Numbered from the stretch's first letter, positions 8,195 through 17,704 are shown. The stretch: 64,000 bases of DNA from Deltaproteobacteria bacterium (GCA_011526105.1 WYAZ01000139.1:82866-146865), one strand, 5' to 3'. Program-made: numbers and translations. The notes: generated by a model from the sequence alone, not told the origin.

Positions 8195-8968
8195 TCAGAA
8201 GCTCATCAGCCTCGAGGCGAGGTCGAAGCCGTGGCACCAGTGGTTCGGACCGAAGTGGTGCATGTCGCCCCAGTGTCCGCCCGCACCACCGCTGAGGTTG
8301 TTGAAGTAGCGGTTGCCGGTCACGACGTCGCCCCACTGGCCGCCGCCGTTGGCGACGTTGCCGTAGCCCAGCACGCCCAGCCGATCCCAGCCGGCGCCGC
8401 CGGTGAGGTTGTTGAAGTTGCCGTTCGCCTGGATGTTGTCCCAGCCGCTTCCGCCGTCGATCCGGTTGTAGCTTCCGGCGGCGTTGATGGTGTCGTTGCC
8501 GCTTCCGCCACGGATGTTGTTGAAGTTGCCGGCGGAGTTGATGGTATCGCGGCCACGGCCGCCGTCGATGGACGCGCCGTTGGCGTAGTTGTTGATGGTG
8601 TCCTTGCCCTTGCCACCATCGATCCGCGTCCCATTGTTCAGGTTGTTGATGGTGTCCTTGCCCTTGCCGCCATCGACGTGGACGTTGATGCCCAGCTCCG
8701 CCAAGCCCGGTCCAACGTTGATGGTGTCGTTGCCCTTGCCGCCGTTGATCCGGAGGCCCCCGGCCAGCTCATGCGCGCCGAAGGTGAACTGCTGACCGTT
8801 GACGTTCACGCCTACACGGTTTCCCTCAAGGCGCTGGACATCGATGGTGTCTTTGCCTCGGCCCGCGTTGATCGTGACTTGTCCGTTGCCGTCGCGATTG
8901 ACGCTGGCCTGGCCCCAGTTGGTATTCCAGGGGGTTACGGGGGCTTGAAAGCTTCCATTGACCTGCAT
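8195..8968 (-). CDS. RTX-like GGxGxD repeat protein with an 18-residue period
   Basis: A 257-residue protein without a classical signal peptide. From residue 76 to about 235 it has nine repeats led by GG-x-G-x-D-T-I (starting near 76, 100, 118, 136, 154, 172, 190, 208 and 227). Five of the spacings are exactly 18 residues: one canonical RTX-type nonapeptide alternates with an Asn-rich nonapeptide lacking GG. RTX nonapeptides bind calcium and form a parallel beta-roll, and are usually exported by type I systems; no such transporter is in the window. A ribosome site AGGAG precedes the ATG and a strong terminator follows, so it is probably a single-gene transcript. Confidence 0.85.
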   Translation of the reverse strand: MQVNGSFQAPVTPWNTNWGQASVNRDGNGQVTINAGRGKDTIDVQRLEGNRVGVNVNGQQFTFGAHELAGGLRINGGKGNDTINVGPGLAELGINVHVDGGKGKDTINNLNNGTRIDGGKGKDTINNYANGASIDGGRGRDTINSAGNFNNIRGGSGNDTINAAGSYNRIDGGSGWDNIQANGNFNNLTGGAGWDRLGVLGYGNVANGGGQWGDVVTGNRYFNNLSGGAGGHWGDMHHFGPNHWCHGFDLASRLMSF

Positions 8969-9205
8969 GGCTTCGACTCCTGTTTGCTTCGCTTCAGAAT
9001 GCGGGCGGCGCCGGGGTTCCTACCGTGGCGCCTCCGGAGCTGTCATATCCAAGCGTCGTGCCAACGTGGCCAGCGGCCGTTCGAGCCCTTTCCTGGGGCC
9101 TTTGCCATTAAACCGGGTGCACGGTGCACCGGGAGAGGTGCAGCGCCCGTATGGATCGCCCGCCGGCTGGTTGCGATCTCCGGGAGCCGTTAGCATGGCC
9201 TCCAC

Positions 9206-10714
9206 ATGACGCTGCCCGCCCATCTCACCGAGCTCCAGCGCGAGATGAGGACCTACGCCGACGAGGTGGGCCTCGACTACTTCGACGTCATCTTCGAGAT
9301 GGTCAGCTCCGACGCGATGAGCATGGTCGCGGCCTTCGGTGGCTTCCCGACCCGGTACCCGCACTGGAAGTGGGGCATGGAGTTTGACTCTCTGCAGAAG
9401 GGCTACACGTACGGGCTTCAGAAGATCTACGAGCTCGTCATCAACACCGACCCCTCTTACGCCTACCTGATGGAGTCGAACAGCGTGCTCGAGCAGAAGC
9501 TCGTCATGGCGCACGTCTACGGCCACAGCGACTTCTTCAAGAACAACGTCTACTTCTCGCACACCAATCGCCGGATGCTCGATCAGATGGCGAACCACGC
9601 CTCCCGCGTGCGCCGCTACATCGACCGGCACGGCTTGGATGTGGTGGAGAACTTCATGGACGCCTGCTTGTCCATCGAGAATCTCATCGACGTCCAGTCT
9701 GTCTTTCTTCCGCAGAAGAAGCGGAAGCCTGATTTCGAAGACAAGCCACCCGACGCGCCCAAGGTGGCGATGCTCCCCACCGAGAAGTCGTATCTGCGCA
9801 GCTACATCAACCCCCAGGACTACGTGGAGGCCCAGCAACGCAAGCTGGACGAAGAGGCGAAGAAGAAGAAGCGCTTCCCCGAGCGCCCCGAGCGCGACGT
9901 CTTGATGTTCCTCCTCCAGCACGCGCCGCTGCAGCCTTGGCAGCGCGACGTCCTCGACATCGTGCGCGACGAGGCCTACTACTTCGCGCCTCAGGCGCAG
10001 ACCAAGATCATGAACGAGGGCTGGGCTAGCTACTGGCACTCGCACATCATGACCAGGAAGGCGCTCAAGGACAGCGAACTCGTCGACTACGCCTGCACGC
10101 ACGCCGGCACCATGGGTACGCAGCCGGGGCGCGTGAATCCGTACAAGCTCGGCATCGAGCTCTTCCGCCACATCGAGGAGCGCTGGAACAAGGGGCAGTT
10201 CGGCAAGGAGTGGGACGAGTGTGACGACTTCGCCACCCGCGCCCGCTGGGACAAGCAGCTGGGGCTCGGTCGCCAGAAGATCTTCGAGGTGCGTCGCCTC
10301 TACAACGACGTCACCTTCATCGACGAGTTCTTGACCGAGGACTTCGCACGTCAGCAGAAGCTCTTCGTCTACGGGATGAACAAGAAGACCGGCGACTGGG
10401 AGATTCAGTCGCGGGAGTTCAAGAAGATCAAACGCCAGCTCGTGCGCGGGCTCACGAACGCCGGCCAGCCTCGAATCTCCGTCCTGGACGCCAACTGGGA
10501 GAACCGGGGTGAGCTGCTCCTCATCCACAACTACGAGGACGTGGACCTCGACCACAACTGGGCCAAGGACACCCTGGCCAACCTCGCCTTGGTCTGGAGC
10601 CGCCCAGTGCTTTTGGCGACGCGCTCGGAAGGTAAAGGGGTGGTCCTGCGTTTTGATGGAACCTCGCACTCCGAAAAGGCCAGCGACATCGCTTCGGAGG
10701 TATTGGGTCGGTGA
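9206..10714 (+). CDS. spoVR: SpoVR family protein
   Basis: A 502-residue protein matching the SpoVR family along its length. Recognisable blocks are YPHWKWGMEFD, YGLQKIYELVINTDPSYAY, AHVYGHSDFFKNN, HAPLQPWQRDVLDIVRDEAYYF, and KIMNEGWASYWHSHIM. SpoVR is needed for spore cortex formation in Bacillus and for stress and developmental functions elsewhere, usually next to the PrkA kinase and a YeaH-type protein; neither is beside it here. In a sporulating myxobacterium a developmental role is reasonable but is inference. It is followed after nine bases by a secreted protease gene, suggesting cotranscription. Confidence 0.95.
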   Translation: MTLPAHLTELQREMRTYADEVGLDYFDVIFEMVSSDAMSMVAAFGGFPTRYPHWKWGMEFDSLQKGYTYGLQKIYELVINTDPSYAYLMESNSVLEQKLVMAHVYGHSDFFKNNVYFSHTNRRMLDQMANHASRVRRYIDRHGLDVVENFMDACLSIENLIDVQSVFLPQKKRKPDFEDKPPDAPKVAMLPTEKSYLRSYINPQDYVEAQQRKLDEEAKKKKRFPERPERDVLMFLLQHAPLQPWQRDVLDIVRDEAYYFAPQAQTKIMNEGWASYWHSHIMTRKALKDSELVDYACTHAGTMGTQPGRVNPYKLGIELFRHIEERWNKGQFGKEWDECDDFATRARWDKQLGLGRQKIFEVRRLYNDVTFIDEFLTEDFARQQKLFVYGMNKKTGDWEIQSREFKKIKRQLVRGLTNAGQPRISVLDANWENRGELLLIHNYEDVDLDHNWAKDTLANLALVWSRPVLLATRSEGKGVVLRFDGTSHSEKASDIASEVLGR

Positions 10715-10723
10715 AGGCGCTTG

Positions 10724-11590
10724 ATGCTTGGCTTCGTACCCATCCTCACTGGGCTCCTGCTCGCCGCGCCGCCGGCGCCCCCGCTCTGTAAGGGGCGCGT
10801 CGCCGAGGGCTACGACCCGAGCCTCGACAAGCTCCCCAGCCGGCGAGCCAGCCTCGAGGTGCAGGCGGCGTACTCGGTGCTCTGTCCCGATGCCGACTGC
10901 GGCCGAGGCATCCTGCGCCAGAATCCCACGGTGGGGATGAACGCGCTCACCTTCGTCTCCGGCGTCGACCAAGGCCAGCGCACCCAGGTGAAGATCGTCT
11001 ACGCGCCCGACTTTCTGAACACGCTGGCCAAGAAGTTCGGCGCGGGTGCTTCCTTCGGAGTGCTCGCTCACGAAGTGGGCCATCACCTCACCGCCACCAA
11101 GGGCTGGCGCAACAAGCTCGACTCGGCTTGGGACGAGGAGCTTCGGGCGGACTACCTCGCGGGTTGTGCCCTGGCGCGAGCCGGTCGCCCCCCGGACGAT
11201 CTCGAGCACGCACTTCTCGCGCTCGCTTCCGTGGCCACCGACACCCATCCTTCGTCGCAGCATCGAAACCCCGTCGTTCGAAAAGGCTACGACGACTGCC
11301 GGCGGGTGCAGGACGCTCAGGACGCCTCGCAGAGCGACAAGGGCTTCGGCCTCGGGACCATGAACCGGCGGCGCTCGCGCTCGGTTGGATGTTTCTCGTA
11401 CTTCTATCGCACCGCGGAGGAGGTGAATCGAAAGGGACCGGTGGTCGCTCGAAGGCTCCGCTCTCGCTCCTTTCCCGACCGCGAGTCTTGCGAGTCCACG
11501 CGCCAGAAGCTCACGGAGTCCCGGATGATCTTGTCCGAGCCCTGCGCGTGTCTCGAGGGCAAGGGATCGCCTCGGGCCCGCGACCTGTGA
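10724..11590 (+). CDS. Putative secreted zinc metallopeptidase (HExxHH)
   Basis: A 288-residue protein with a hydrophobic N-terminal signal. Near residue 115 it has LAHEVGHHL, the HExxH zincin motif followed by a further His, and 30 residues on DEELRADYLAGCALAR, whose glutamate or aspartate could be the third zinc ligand as in M48-like gluzincins (the E-x(3)-D pattern). The C-terminal part has several cysteines and is not recognised. The ATG at 10724 is preferred to a TTG at 10721. It follows spoVR at short spacing and is followed after 14 bases by an M23 peptidase gene. Confidence 0.78.
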   Translation: MLGFVPILTGLLLAAPPAPPLCKGRVAEGYDPSLDKLPSRRASLEVQAAYSVLCPDADCGRGILRQNPTVGMNALTFVSGVDQGQRTQVKIVYAPDFLNTLAKKFGAGASFGVLAHEVGHHLTATKGWRNKLDSAWDEELRADYLAGCALARAGRPPDDLEHALLALASVATDTHPSSQHRNPVVRKGYDDCRRVQDAQDASQSDKGFGLGTMNRRRSRSVGCFSYFYRTAEEVNRKGPVVARRLRSRSFPDRESCESTRQKLTESRMILSEPCACLEGKGSPRARDL

Positions 11591-11604
11591 TAGTGGTCGA
11601 AGGG

Positions 11605-12855
11605 ATGAGGCGGCTCTTTCTGGGGGTGCTCATGGGCGGCCTCCTGTCCTGCTCGATGGCGGAAGCGCCGGTCGTGGAGGCTCAGGCCCCGGCCTTCGAG
11701 CCGCTTCGGCACACTTCGCCCATCGGACCCGCGGTCTCGTACTCGGCCTCGAGCTCCGATCAAATCCTCCCGAATGACTCGCTGTCCGTCGCGCTCGCCC
11801 GCCACCAGCTCGGGGGTCTCGACGTGGATGGTGTGGTGCGAGCGCTCGATGGTCTCTTCGACTTCCGCTATTGCCGCCCCGGTCATCGCTTCGAGCTCGC
11901 CAAGAACGCCGAAGGTCGCCTCGACTGGATGCGCTACGAGGCGGGCCCCATGGACATCTTCCACGTGCATCGCGACGCCGATGGGGTTCTGGTTGGTCAG
12001 AAGGAGCCGGTTCGTGTCGTTCGCGAGGTGCATGAGGTCGAAGGCACCATCGAGGCCTCGCTGTACCTCGCCATGAAGGCCGCCGGCGAAGAGGACGCGC
12101 TCGTCCTCGAGTTCGTCGACCTCTTCGCCTGGGACATCGACTTCTTCACCGAGACCCAGAAGAACGATCGCTTCCGCATCGTGTTCGAGAAGCGCCTCGT
12201 GGACGGTCGTTTCGTGGGCTACGGCAAGATCCTTGGCGGTGAATACGCGCACGCCGATGGCCGCCAGCATCGCGCGTTCTACTACAGCGCCGAAGATGGA
12301 AAGGGCGGCTACTACACCGAGCGAGGCGAGTCGGTGAAGAAGGCGTTCCTCAAGTCTCCCATTCAGTTCGCGAGCATCACCAGCCGCTTTGGCATGCGAA
12401 GGCACCCCATCCTCCAGTACTCGCGCATGCACAAGGGCGTGGACTACGGCGCGCCGCGCGGCACCGCGATCTGGGCGGTCGGGGACGCGGTGGTGACCAA
12501 AGCGGGCAAGAACAGCGGCTACGGCAACGTCGTGTATCTGCGGCACGCCAACGGCCTCGAGACGCGCTACGCGCATCTTCACAACTTCGGAAAGGGCATC
12601 CGCACCGGGGTGCGCGTCTCTCAGAAGCAGATCATCGGCTACGTGGGCTCCACCGGCCTCGCGACCGGGCCGCATCTACACTTCGAGGTCCTCAAGGGCG
12701 GCCGGCACGAGAACCCCACGCGCATGTCGGCGCCGCCCGCGCCGCCCATCCCGCCGGGCGAGCTCGAGCGGTTTCAGGCCCAGATCTCGCAGGTCCGCAC
12801 GCGCCTCGAAACCAGAGTCGCGCTCGTCTCGGATGACCCAAAGACCCTGGACTGA
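11605..12855 (+). CDS. M23 family metallopeptidase lipoprotein (murein endopeptidase type)
   Basis: A 416-residue lipoprotein; the signal ends in LLSC near residue 16. The middle region (about 55-240) resembles the non-catalytic domains of MepM/NlpD-type M23 enzymes. The C-terminal peptidase domain has SRFGMRRHPILQ, MHKGVDYGAP near 274 (His and Asp zinc ligands), and GPHLHFEV near 357 with the remaining His residues, so all expected zinc ligands are present. Such enzymes cut peptide cross-links in peptidoglycan. Its position after spoVR and a protease gene suggests cell-wall remodelling, possibly in development. Confidence 0.92.
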   Translation: MRRLFLGVLMGGLLSCSMAEAPVVEAQAPAFEPLRHTSPIGPAVSYSASSSDQILPNDSLSVALARHQLGGLDVDGVVRALDGLFDFRYCRPGHRFELAKNAEGRLDWMRYEAGPMDIFHVHRDADGVLVGQKEPVRVVREVHEVEGTIEASLYLAMKAAGEEDALVLEFVDLFAWDIDFFTETQKNDRFRIVFEKRLVDGRFVGYGKILGGEYAHADGRQHRAFYYSAEDGKGGYYTERGESVKKAFLKSPIQFASITSRFGMRRHPILQYSRMHKGVDYGAPRGTAIWAVGDAVVTKAGKNSGYGNVVYLRHANGLETRYAHLHNFGKGIRTGVRVSQKQIIGYVGSTGLATGPHLHFEVLKGGRHENPTRMSAPPAPPIPPGELERFQAQISQVRTRLETRVALVSDDPKTLD

Positions 12856-13034
12856 GCCTCCGTCGAGGCGCCATTTCCGTCTCCCATAGGCGCCACATCG
12901 GCCCGGTCCGGCACGTCGAGCTGCCTCGCTGCGCGGACTTCGGAGCGGCACACATGCTGCTCTGTGCCTGCCGCGATTCGAGGAGGGCGTCGCTCGGCGG
13001 ATGAGCGCCCCCGCCTCGATCGTCTCCGAGCGGG

Positions 13035-13736
13035 ATGATGCGGGCGCCAGAACGAGAGCATGCACGACAGCGACCGCGCGAACGGCCGCAACCGAACTCT
13101 TTGGCCCTGGTGCCAAGGCGGGCGCAAGCCCCGGTGGAACTCGACGATTCGGAGCTCCTTGCGCGGGTCATCACGGGAGACGAAGCCGCCTGGCGGTGCT
13201 TCTTTCGGCGCTTCCGCGGGTTGGTGGCCGCCTGCGTGCTCAAGACCGGCGGGCGTTCCGGCCTCCGCCTCTCGGCCGAGGAGATGTCGGACATCTCGCA
13301 GGCGACGTGGCTTCGGATGGTCGACAGAGACTTTCACCGCCTCCGGATGTATCGGCCCGACGCCAACGCGAGTGTCGCCACCTGGGTGGGCATTATCGCG
13401 AGCTCCTGCACCAGGGACTACCTGCGCCGTCTCCGTCGGGAGCGCGTGGAGAGCGGCGTGGAACTGGAGCTGCTCTCGGTGGAGAGCAAAGAACCTAGCG
13501 CCGCAGAACGGCTCGAACTCATCGAGGAGGGTCTAGAACTCGAGCGTCGAGTCGCGTCGCTCTCCGCGCGTGATCGCGAGTTCGTGGAACTGTATTTCCG
13601 CTGCGGTCTCGCCCCGGCAGAGGTCGCCGAGAAGATGGGGATCTCGGTCCGAAGCGTCTACACCAAGACGTACAAGATCACCGCGAAGCTGAGCTCGGAA
13701 CCTGAAACGAGTCGACCGGTGTCTTCGACATCCTGA
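13035..13736 (+). CDS. ECF-like sigma-70 family RNA polymerase sigma factor
   Basis: A 233-residue protein with region 2 at about residues 42-130 (DEAAWRCFFRRF through SDISQATWLRMVDRDF and the helix ending TRDYLRRLRRER) and region 4 at about 168-225 (SARDREFVELYFRCGLAPAEVAEKMGISVRSVYTKTYKI), the helix-turn-helix that reads the -35 element. There is no region 3, as in ECF sigma factors. No anti-sigma gene is adjacent. The 3' end overlaps the convergent mannosidase gene by 59 bases. The start could be the ATG at 13035 or 13038; a GTG further in is also possible. Confidence 0.9.
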   Translation: MMRAPEREHARQRPRERPQPNSLALVPRRAQAPVELDDSELLARVITGDEAAWRCFFRRFRGLVAACVLKTGGRSGLRLSAEEMSDISQATWLRMVDRDFHRLRMYRPDANASVATWVGIIASSCTRDYLRRLRRERVESGVELELLSVESKEPSAAERLELIEEGLELERRVASLSARDREFVELYFRCGLAPAEVAEKMGISVRSVYTKTYKITAKLSSEPETSRPVSSTS

Positions 13737-15954
13737 ACACGAGTTCGCCGCCGGCGGTCAGGAGGTCGTGGGTGATCAGCGCGGACTCGAGCCGCTGCCC
13801 ATCGAGCTTCACGCTCTGTACGTAGATGGCGTCTTCGGCGTAGCCCTCCGCCACGATCCGCAGCGTCTTCCCGTTCTCGAGCCGCAGCCGCACCTCCGGG
13901 AAGCGCGGAGCGCCAAGCCAGTATTGATCCGTGCCCGCCTTGGGAAAGAGGCCGAGGGCCGAGAAGACGTACCAGGCCGAGAGCGTGCCTCCGTCGTCGT
14001 TGCCCGCGAAGCCCTCGGGGCTCGACGGGTAGTGCCGGTCCATGATGGCTCTCACCCAACGCTGCGTGAGGTCGGCTCGACCGAGCTCGGCCATCAGGTA
14101 GGGGACGTGCATCGAAGGTTCGTTGCCGTGCCAGTGCCAAAGGCTCGGCCAGGCCGGATCGTACTCGGCCTCGGCGCGAACAAACATCTCTTCTAGGCGC
14201 GCCACCATGGCGTTGTTTCCACCTGCCAGCTCGGTCAGGCCGGCGAGATCTTGATACGGATACAACGTGTACTGTCTCGCGTTGCCCTCGATGTAGTCCG
14301 GGCCGTGCAGCGCGGGGTCCAGGTTCGGGCTGAAGTTGCCCTCGCGGTCTTTGGCGGTGAGAAAGCCCGTCGCGGGATCGAAGTGCTGCTTCCAGCCCGC
14401 GGCGCGCGAGAGGAGCTTCGAGGCGGCGTCGGTCTTGCCGAGCTGCTGGGCGAGGGTGCCGAGCGTCCAGTCGTTCAGAGCGTTCTCGAGGGTTCGGCTG
14501 ACGGAGCCCGAGTGCTCGCTGGGGCAATAGCCGAGGCTCGAGTAGTCGTCCCAGCACTCGCGCGCCATTCGAGTGACGCCGCTGTGGGTGCGCGGTTCGT
14601 TCGCGGCCTGGATGAGCGCCTCGACCACCGCGTCGACCTCGAAGCCGGTGACGCCCTTCTGGATTGAATCGACGAGCATCGTCTCGCCGTGATTGCCGAG
14701 CATGGTCCAAGTGTAGCCGGTGGCGAGCGGCCACCGGGGCAGGAAGCCGCCCTTTTGTTGCATGTCGAGCAGCGACCGATTCATGTCCGCTTGAACGCTG
14801 GGGGCGAGCAAGACGAAGAGCGGGTGCGTGCTCCGGAACGTGTCCCAGAGTGAGAAGTCGGTGTGGTAGTTGAAGTCCGAAGCGCGATGCACGGCACCGT
14901 CGAAGCCGCGATACTTGCCGCCGCTCTCCGAGATCTGTGTGGGCATGTGGAAGACGTGATAGAGCGCAGTGTAGAAGCGCCGCAGGACGGCCTCGGGCAG
15001 CGATGGGTCACTCACCACCTCTACCCGCGAGAGGATGGGCGTCCAGGCGGCTTCGGTCTCGCGTTCGGCGCGGTCGAGGTCGAAGTCCATCCACTCCGCG
15101 TCCAGATTCTCGCGAGCGGTCTCTACATCGACGAAGGAGAGGCCCATCTGGAGCTGCACCGTGGGCGTGTTCGAGAAGTGCAGGACGAGACCGCTCCGAG
15201 CGGTCGAGGTCAGCGTGTGCAAGTCGCGACCGGACAGGCCGACGACGCGCGACGGCTTCACGTCGAGCCGCCCCACGAAGTGGAGCCGGAAGCCTCCGAA
15301 GCGCTCGGAGAGATCTCCGGCGTGGAGCAGCCAGCCCTCGAAGCTGCGATCTCCGTCGTAGCGGACCTCTCCGTCGAGCGTCCGGCCGGTGCCGAGGCCA
15401 TGGTCCAGGTTCAGCACGAGCGCGGCGGGTTCGGAGCCCTCGTAGTCGAAGCGGTAGAGGCTCGTCTTGTCGGTCGCGGCGACGCGGGCGCGGATCGAGA
15501 GGGTCGGGAGACGGACTTCGTAGCGTCCGAGCTTCACCGTCTCGTCCCGGTGATCGAAGCGCGCTCGGTACTGGGCTTCGCTCAGCCGATCTTCGGGCAA
15601 CACGCGCGCGGGCATGAGAAGCAGCGCGCCGTAGTCGGGCACGCCGGTGCCTTCGAGGTGGATCTGCGAGAAGCCGCGCAGCTCCGAGTCGTACCAGTAG
15701 TAGCCGGCGCAGTGGTTGAAGCCGGGGGCGCCTCCGCCCTCGGTCGTGTCGGGCGAAGGTTTGGCGAGACCAAAGGGGCGCGCGGGTCCGGGCGCGATGC
15801 TGCCGACCGAAAAACCGAGTCCCCCGGTGCCGATCATCGGATCGACGAGGGGGAGGGGTGAGACGGCGGGCGGTGGGTCTTCGCTCCCGCAGCCGAAGAC
15901 GGAGGTGGCGAGCGCGACAGAGAGCGAAAGCCTAGCGGTGGGCGTAGAAGCCAT
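13678..15954 (-). CDS. GH92 family glycosidase (alpha-mannosidase type) lipoprotein
   Basis: A 758-residue protein of normal GH92 length. A signal peptide ends in FGC at residue 22, so it is probably outer-membrane or periplasm anchored. The GH92 pattern is clear: VDPMIGTGG at the N-terminus, GFSQIHLEGTGVPDYG, ALYHVFHMPTQIS, HTDFSLWDTFRSTHPL, and the C-terminal FAGNDDGGTLSAWYVFSALGLFP. GH92 enzymes are calcium-dependent exo-alpha-mannosidases. The ATG at 15954 is chosen over 15978 because it starts the signal peptide and overlaps the upstream gene by only 23 bases. It converges with the sigma-factor gene. Confidence 0.93.
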   Translation of the reverse strand: MASTPTARLSLSVALATSVFGCGSEDPPPAVSPLPLVDPMIGTGGLGFSVGSIAPGPARPFGLAKPSPDTTEGGGAPGFNHCAGYYWYDSELRGFSQIHLEGTGVPDYGALLLMPARVLPEDRLSEAQYRARFDHRDETVKLGRYEVRLPTLSIRARVAATDKTSLYRFDYEGSEPAALVLNLDHGLGTGRTLDGEVRYDGDRSFEGWLLHAGDLSERFGGFRLHFVGRLDVKPSRVVGLSGRDLHTLTSTARSGLVLHFSNTPTVQLQMGLSFVDVETARENLDAEWMDFDLDRAERETEAAWTPILSRVEVVSDPSLPEAVLRRFYTALYHVFHMPTQISESGGKYRGFDGAVHRASDFNYHTDFSLWDTFRSTHPLFVLLAPSVQADMNRSLLDMQQKGGFLPRWPLATGYTWTMLGNHGETMLVDSIQKGVTGFEVDAVVEALIQAANEPRTHSGVTRMARECWDDYSSLGYCPSEHSGSVSRTLENALNDWTLGTLAQQLGKTDAASKLLSRAAGWKQHFDPATGFLTAKDREGNFSPNLDPALHGPDYIEGNARQYTLYPYQDLAGLTELAGGNNAMVARLEEMFVRAEAEYDPAWPSLWHWHGNEPSMHVPYLMAELGRADLTQRWVRAIMDRHYPSSPEGFAGNDDGGTLSAWYVFSALGLFPKAGTDQYWLGAPRFPEVRLRLENGKTLRIVAEGYAEDAIYVQSVKLDGQRLESALITHDLLTAGGELVFRMSKTPVDSFQVPSSASR

Positions 15955-17704
15955 GCGCCGTGAACTTGCTGACCTCATCCGAATTGACCGCGAGGTAGAG
16001 GTCGGTGCCGGTGGCGCATGAGCACGCCGAGCAGGTGACCTCGCTCACCGGGACCTCGAATGAAGCGTACACGTGTGCGCCAAGGCTATCCGCCCAGCGA
16101 CGGATCTGGGTATCGACCTCGGGGCCGCAGCTCCGGTTGGCACAGTAAGACTGCCAGGGATTCCCGCCGCACTGCACCGGCGAGATGCTGAGGAGCGCGA
16201 GGCGGCCCGAGAACACGACGTCGTTGGAGGAGACGCTGAAGACCCCGGTGTTCGAGGTGAGGCGGCTGACGGTCATGGCGTCCTGGGCGTCGACGAGCAT
16301 CACGACGCGCTCGCCGGTGGGGCACGAGCAGGCGCGGCACACCGCGGTGGAGAAGGTGTAGCGCTTCATGCCGTAGAGCGTGACGCCTTGATTCTCCAGG
16401 TACTGGCGGATGCTCAGGTCATCGGTGGCGATGCGGTCGGAGTTGCACTGCCGCGGATCGAGCGAGATCGCGACGAGGCGGCGCGGCACGCCGAGGACCT
16501 TCGCGGCGCGCAAGTCGAAGCCGAAGTCGGTCACGCTCCCGTCCGAGGTGAATCGCAGGCTGAGGTTCTGCGCATCGAACTCGGCGGACTCGAAGGTGCC
16601 GCGAGCCCCGGTGAGGCGCGCGAGCTCGCGCGTGCCCGAACGCACTTCGAGGAAGTCGTAGCCTTCTTCGAGCGCGAAGCCCTCGAACTGGAGCTTGGCC
16701 TTGCGCGCCCAGCTGGGCAGCCCCACCGAGTAGGTCTCGCTCATGCGGTCCCGGTAAGGGTGGGGGGTGGAGACGGCCGGCCAAACGTTGACCGGGGTCC
16801 AGGCGGCCTGCGCACAGACGCCACCCGTCGCGCTGTTCTGCTCGGGCGAGCACAGCAGGCCGGAGGGGCAGGGGGCTGACTGCGGGTGGCAAGCGGCGCC
16901 GGTGCCCGCGCCACCGCCCGGAGGCGGGGGAGGCGGCGGATTCGAGGCGAAGCGGGCCTCGAAGCGCGAGATCTGAAAGCCGGCCCGTGTGACCGAGCCG
17001 TCCGAGGTGAAGCGAACCTTCATCGAGGCGCCCGGGACCTCCTTGGACGTGAAGGTGCCGAGGTTTCCGTCGTAGCGGGCGACTTCGAGTCCGCCTCCGT
17101 TCTCGAGGATGACGAAGTCGTAGCGCGCCTCGGTGTCGAAGCGGCTGAAGACGGCGCGGACTTCGAGCGCCCCCGGGGCGGAGAGCATCCAGCTCAGGTT
17201 CTCGTTGTTCTTGTACGGGGAGCTGGTGGCGGGGAGCGTGGCCGGCACGGTTTGCCAGCCTCCGGTGGGCGGGGGGGGCGCGGCGACGTCGAGCTTGTAG
17301 CGAATGCCTTCGACCTTGAAGCCCCAGCCGGTGACCGAGCTGTCCGTCGTGAGTCGGACCTTGGCGCGGTCGCCGGGAAGCTCGGTGGAGTAGCCGCGGG
17401 TCTGACCGCTGAGGCGCTGGACGACCGTGCCGTCCTTATCGATGACCTCGACGAAGTCGTAGCCTTGCTCGGTGTTCACATCGAGCAAGAGGCGAAGCGC
17501 GATCGCACCGGCGGGGGCCTGGACGTCGCGCTCGAACCGGAGGTTGTTCGTGTACGGGTGCGCGGACTCGATGGCGGGGGCGAGGCTCTGATCCCGCCAC
17601 TCTTCCACCTCGGCTTCGACGCTCTCTAAGTCGTCGAGCGCGCCGTCCATGCCGCAGGCGCTGAGGGCGAGAAGTCCGGTCCGGAGAAATGCACGTACTT
17701 TCAT
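15932..17704 (-). CDS. Lipoprotein with three CUB-like domains and a Cys-rich C-terminal duplication
   Basis: A 590-residue lipoprotein with lipobox SAC near residue 17. Three similar beta-rich modules (about 45-150, 165-270, 315-425) each contain the pattern YDFVxV(x)D or YDFLEV, then LTTDxSVTxxGF or FTSDGSVTxxGF, as in CUB-like domains of bacterial surface proteins. A Pro/Gly linker and a short Cys-rich stretch separate modules two and three. The last 170 residues are duplicated: each half has a CxACSC(P/A)TG motif after a strand such as ATFSTAVC or EVPVSEVTC. Function is unknown; adhesion or glycan binding is plausible given the GH92 gene downstream, with which it overlaps by 23 bases. Confidence 0.85.
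   Translation of the reverse strand: MKVRAFLRTGLLALSACGMDGALDDLESVEAEVEEWRDQSLAPAIESAHPYTNNLRFERDVQAPAGAIALRLLLDVNTEQGYDFVEVIDKDGTVVQRLSGQTRGYSTELPGDRAKVRLTTDSSVTGWGFKVEGIRYKLDVAAPPPPTGGWQTVPATLPATSSPYKNNENLSWMLSAPGALEVRAVFSRFDTEARYDFVILENGGGLEVARYDGNLGTFTSKEVPGASMKVRFTSDGSVTRAGFQISRFEARFASNPPPPPPPGGGAGTGAACHPQSAPCPSGLLCSPEQNSATGGVCAQAAWTPVNVWPAVSTPHPYRDRMSETYSVGLPSWARKAKLQFEGFALEEGYDFLEVRSGTRELARLTGARGTFESAEFDAQNLSLRFTSDGSVTDFGFDLRAAKVLGVPRRLVAISLDPRQCNSDRIATDDLSIRQYLENQGVTLYGMKRYTFSTAVCRACSCPTGERVVMLVDAQDAMTVSRLTSNTGVFSVSSNDVVFSGRLALLSISPVQCGGNPWQSYCANRSCGPEVDTQIRRWADSLGAHVYASFEVPVSEVTCSACSCATGTDLYLAVNSDEVSKFTAHGFYAHR

Noticed and set aside
8280..8760. CRISPR-like direct repeats
   Set aside because: The 54-base period encodes the 18-residue protein repeats; no constant repeat with unique spacers.
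9020..11263. A long minus-strand open frame opposite spoVR
   Set aside because: It mirrors third-position GC of the spoVR and protease genes, has no ribosome site or domain, and would require coding on both strands; spoVR is unmistakable.
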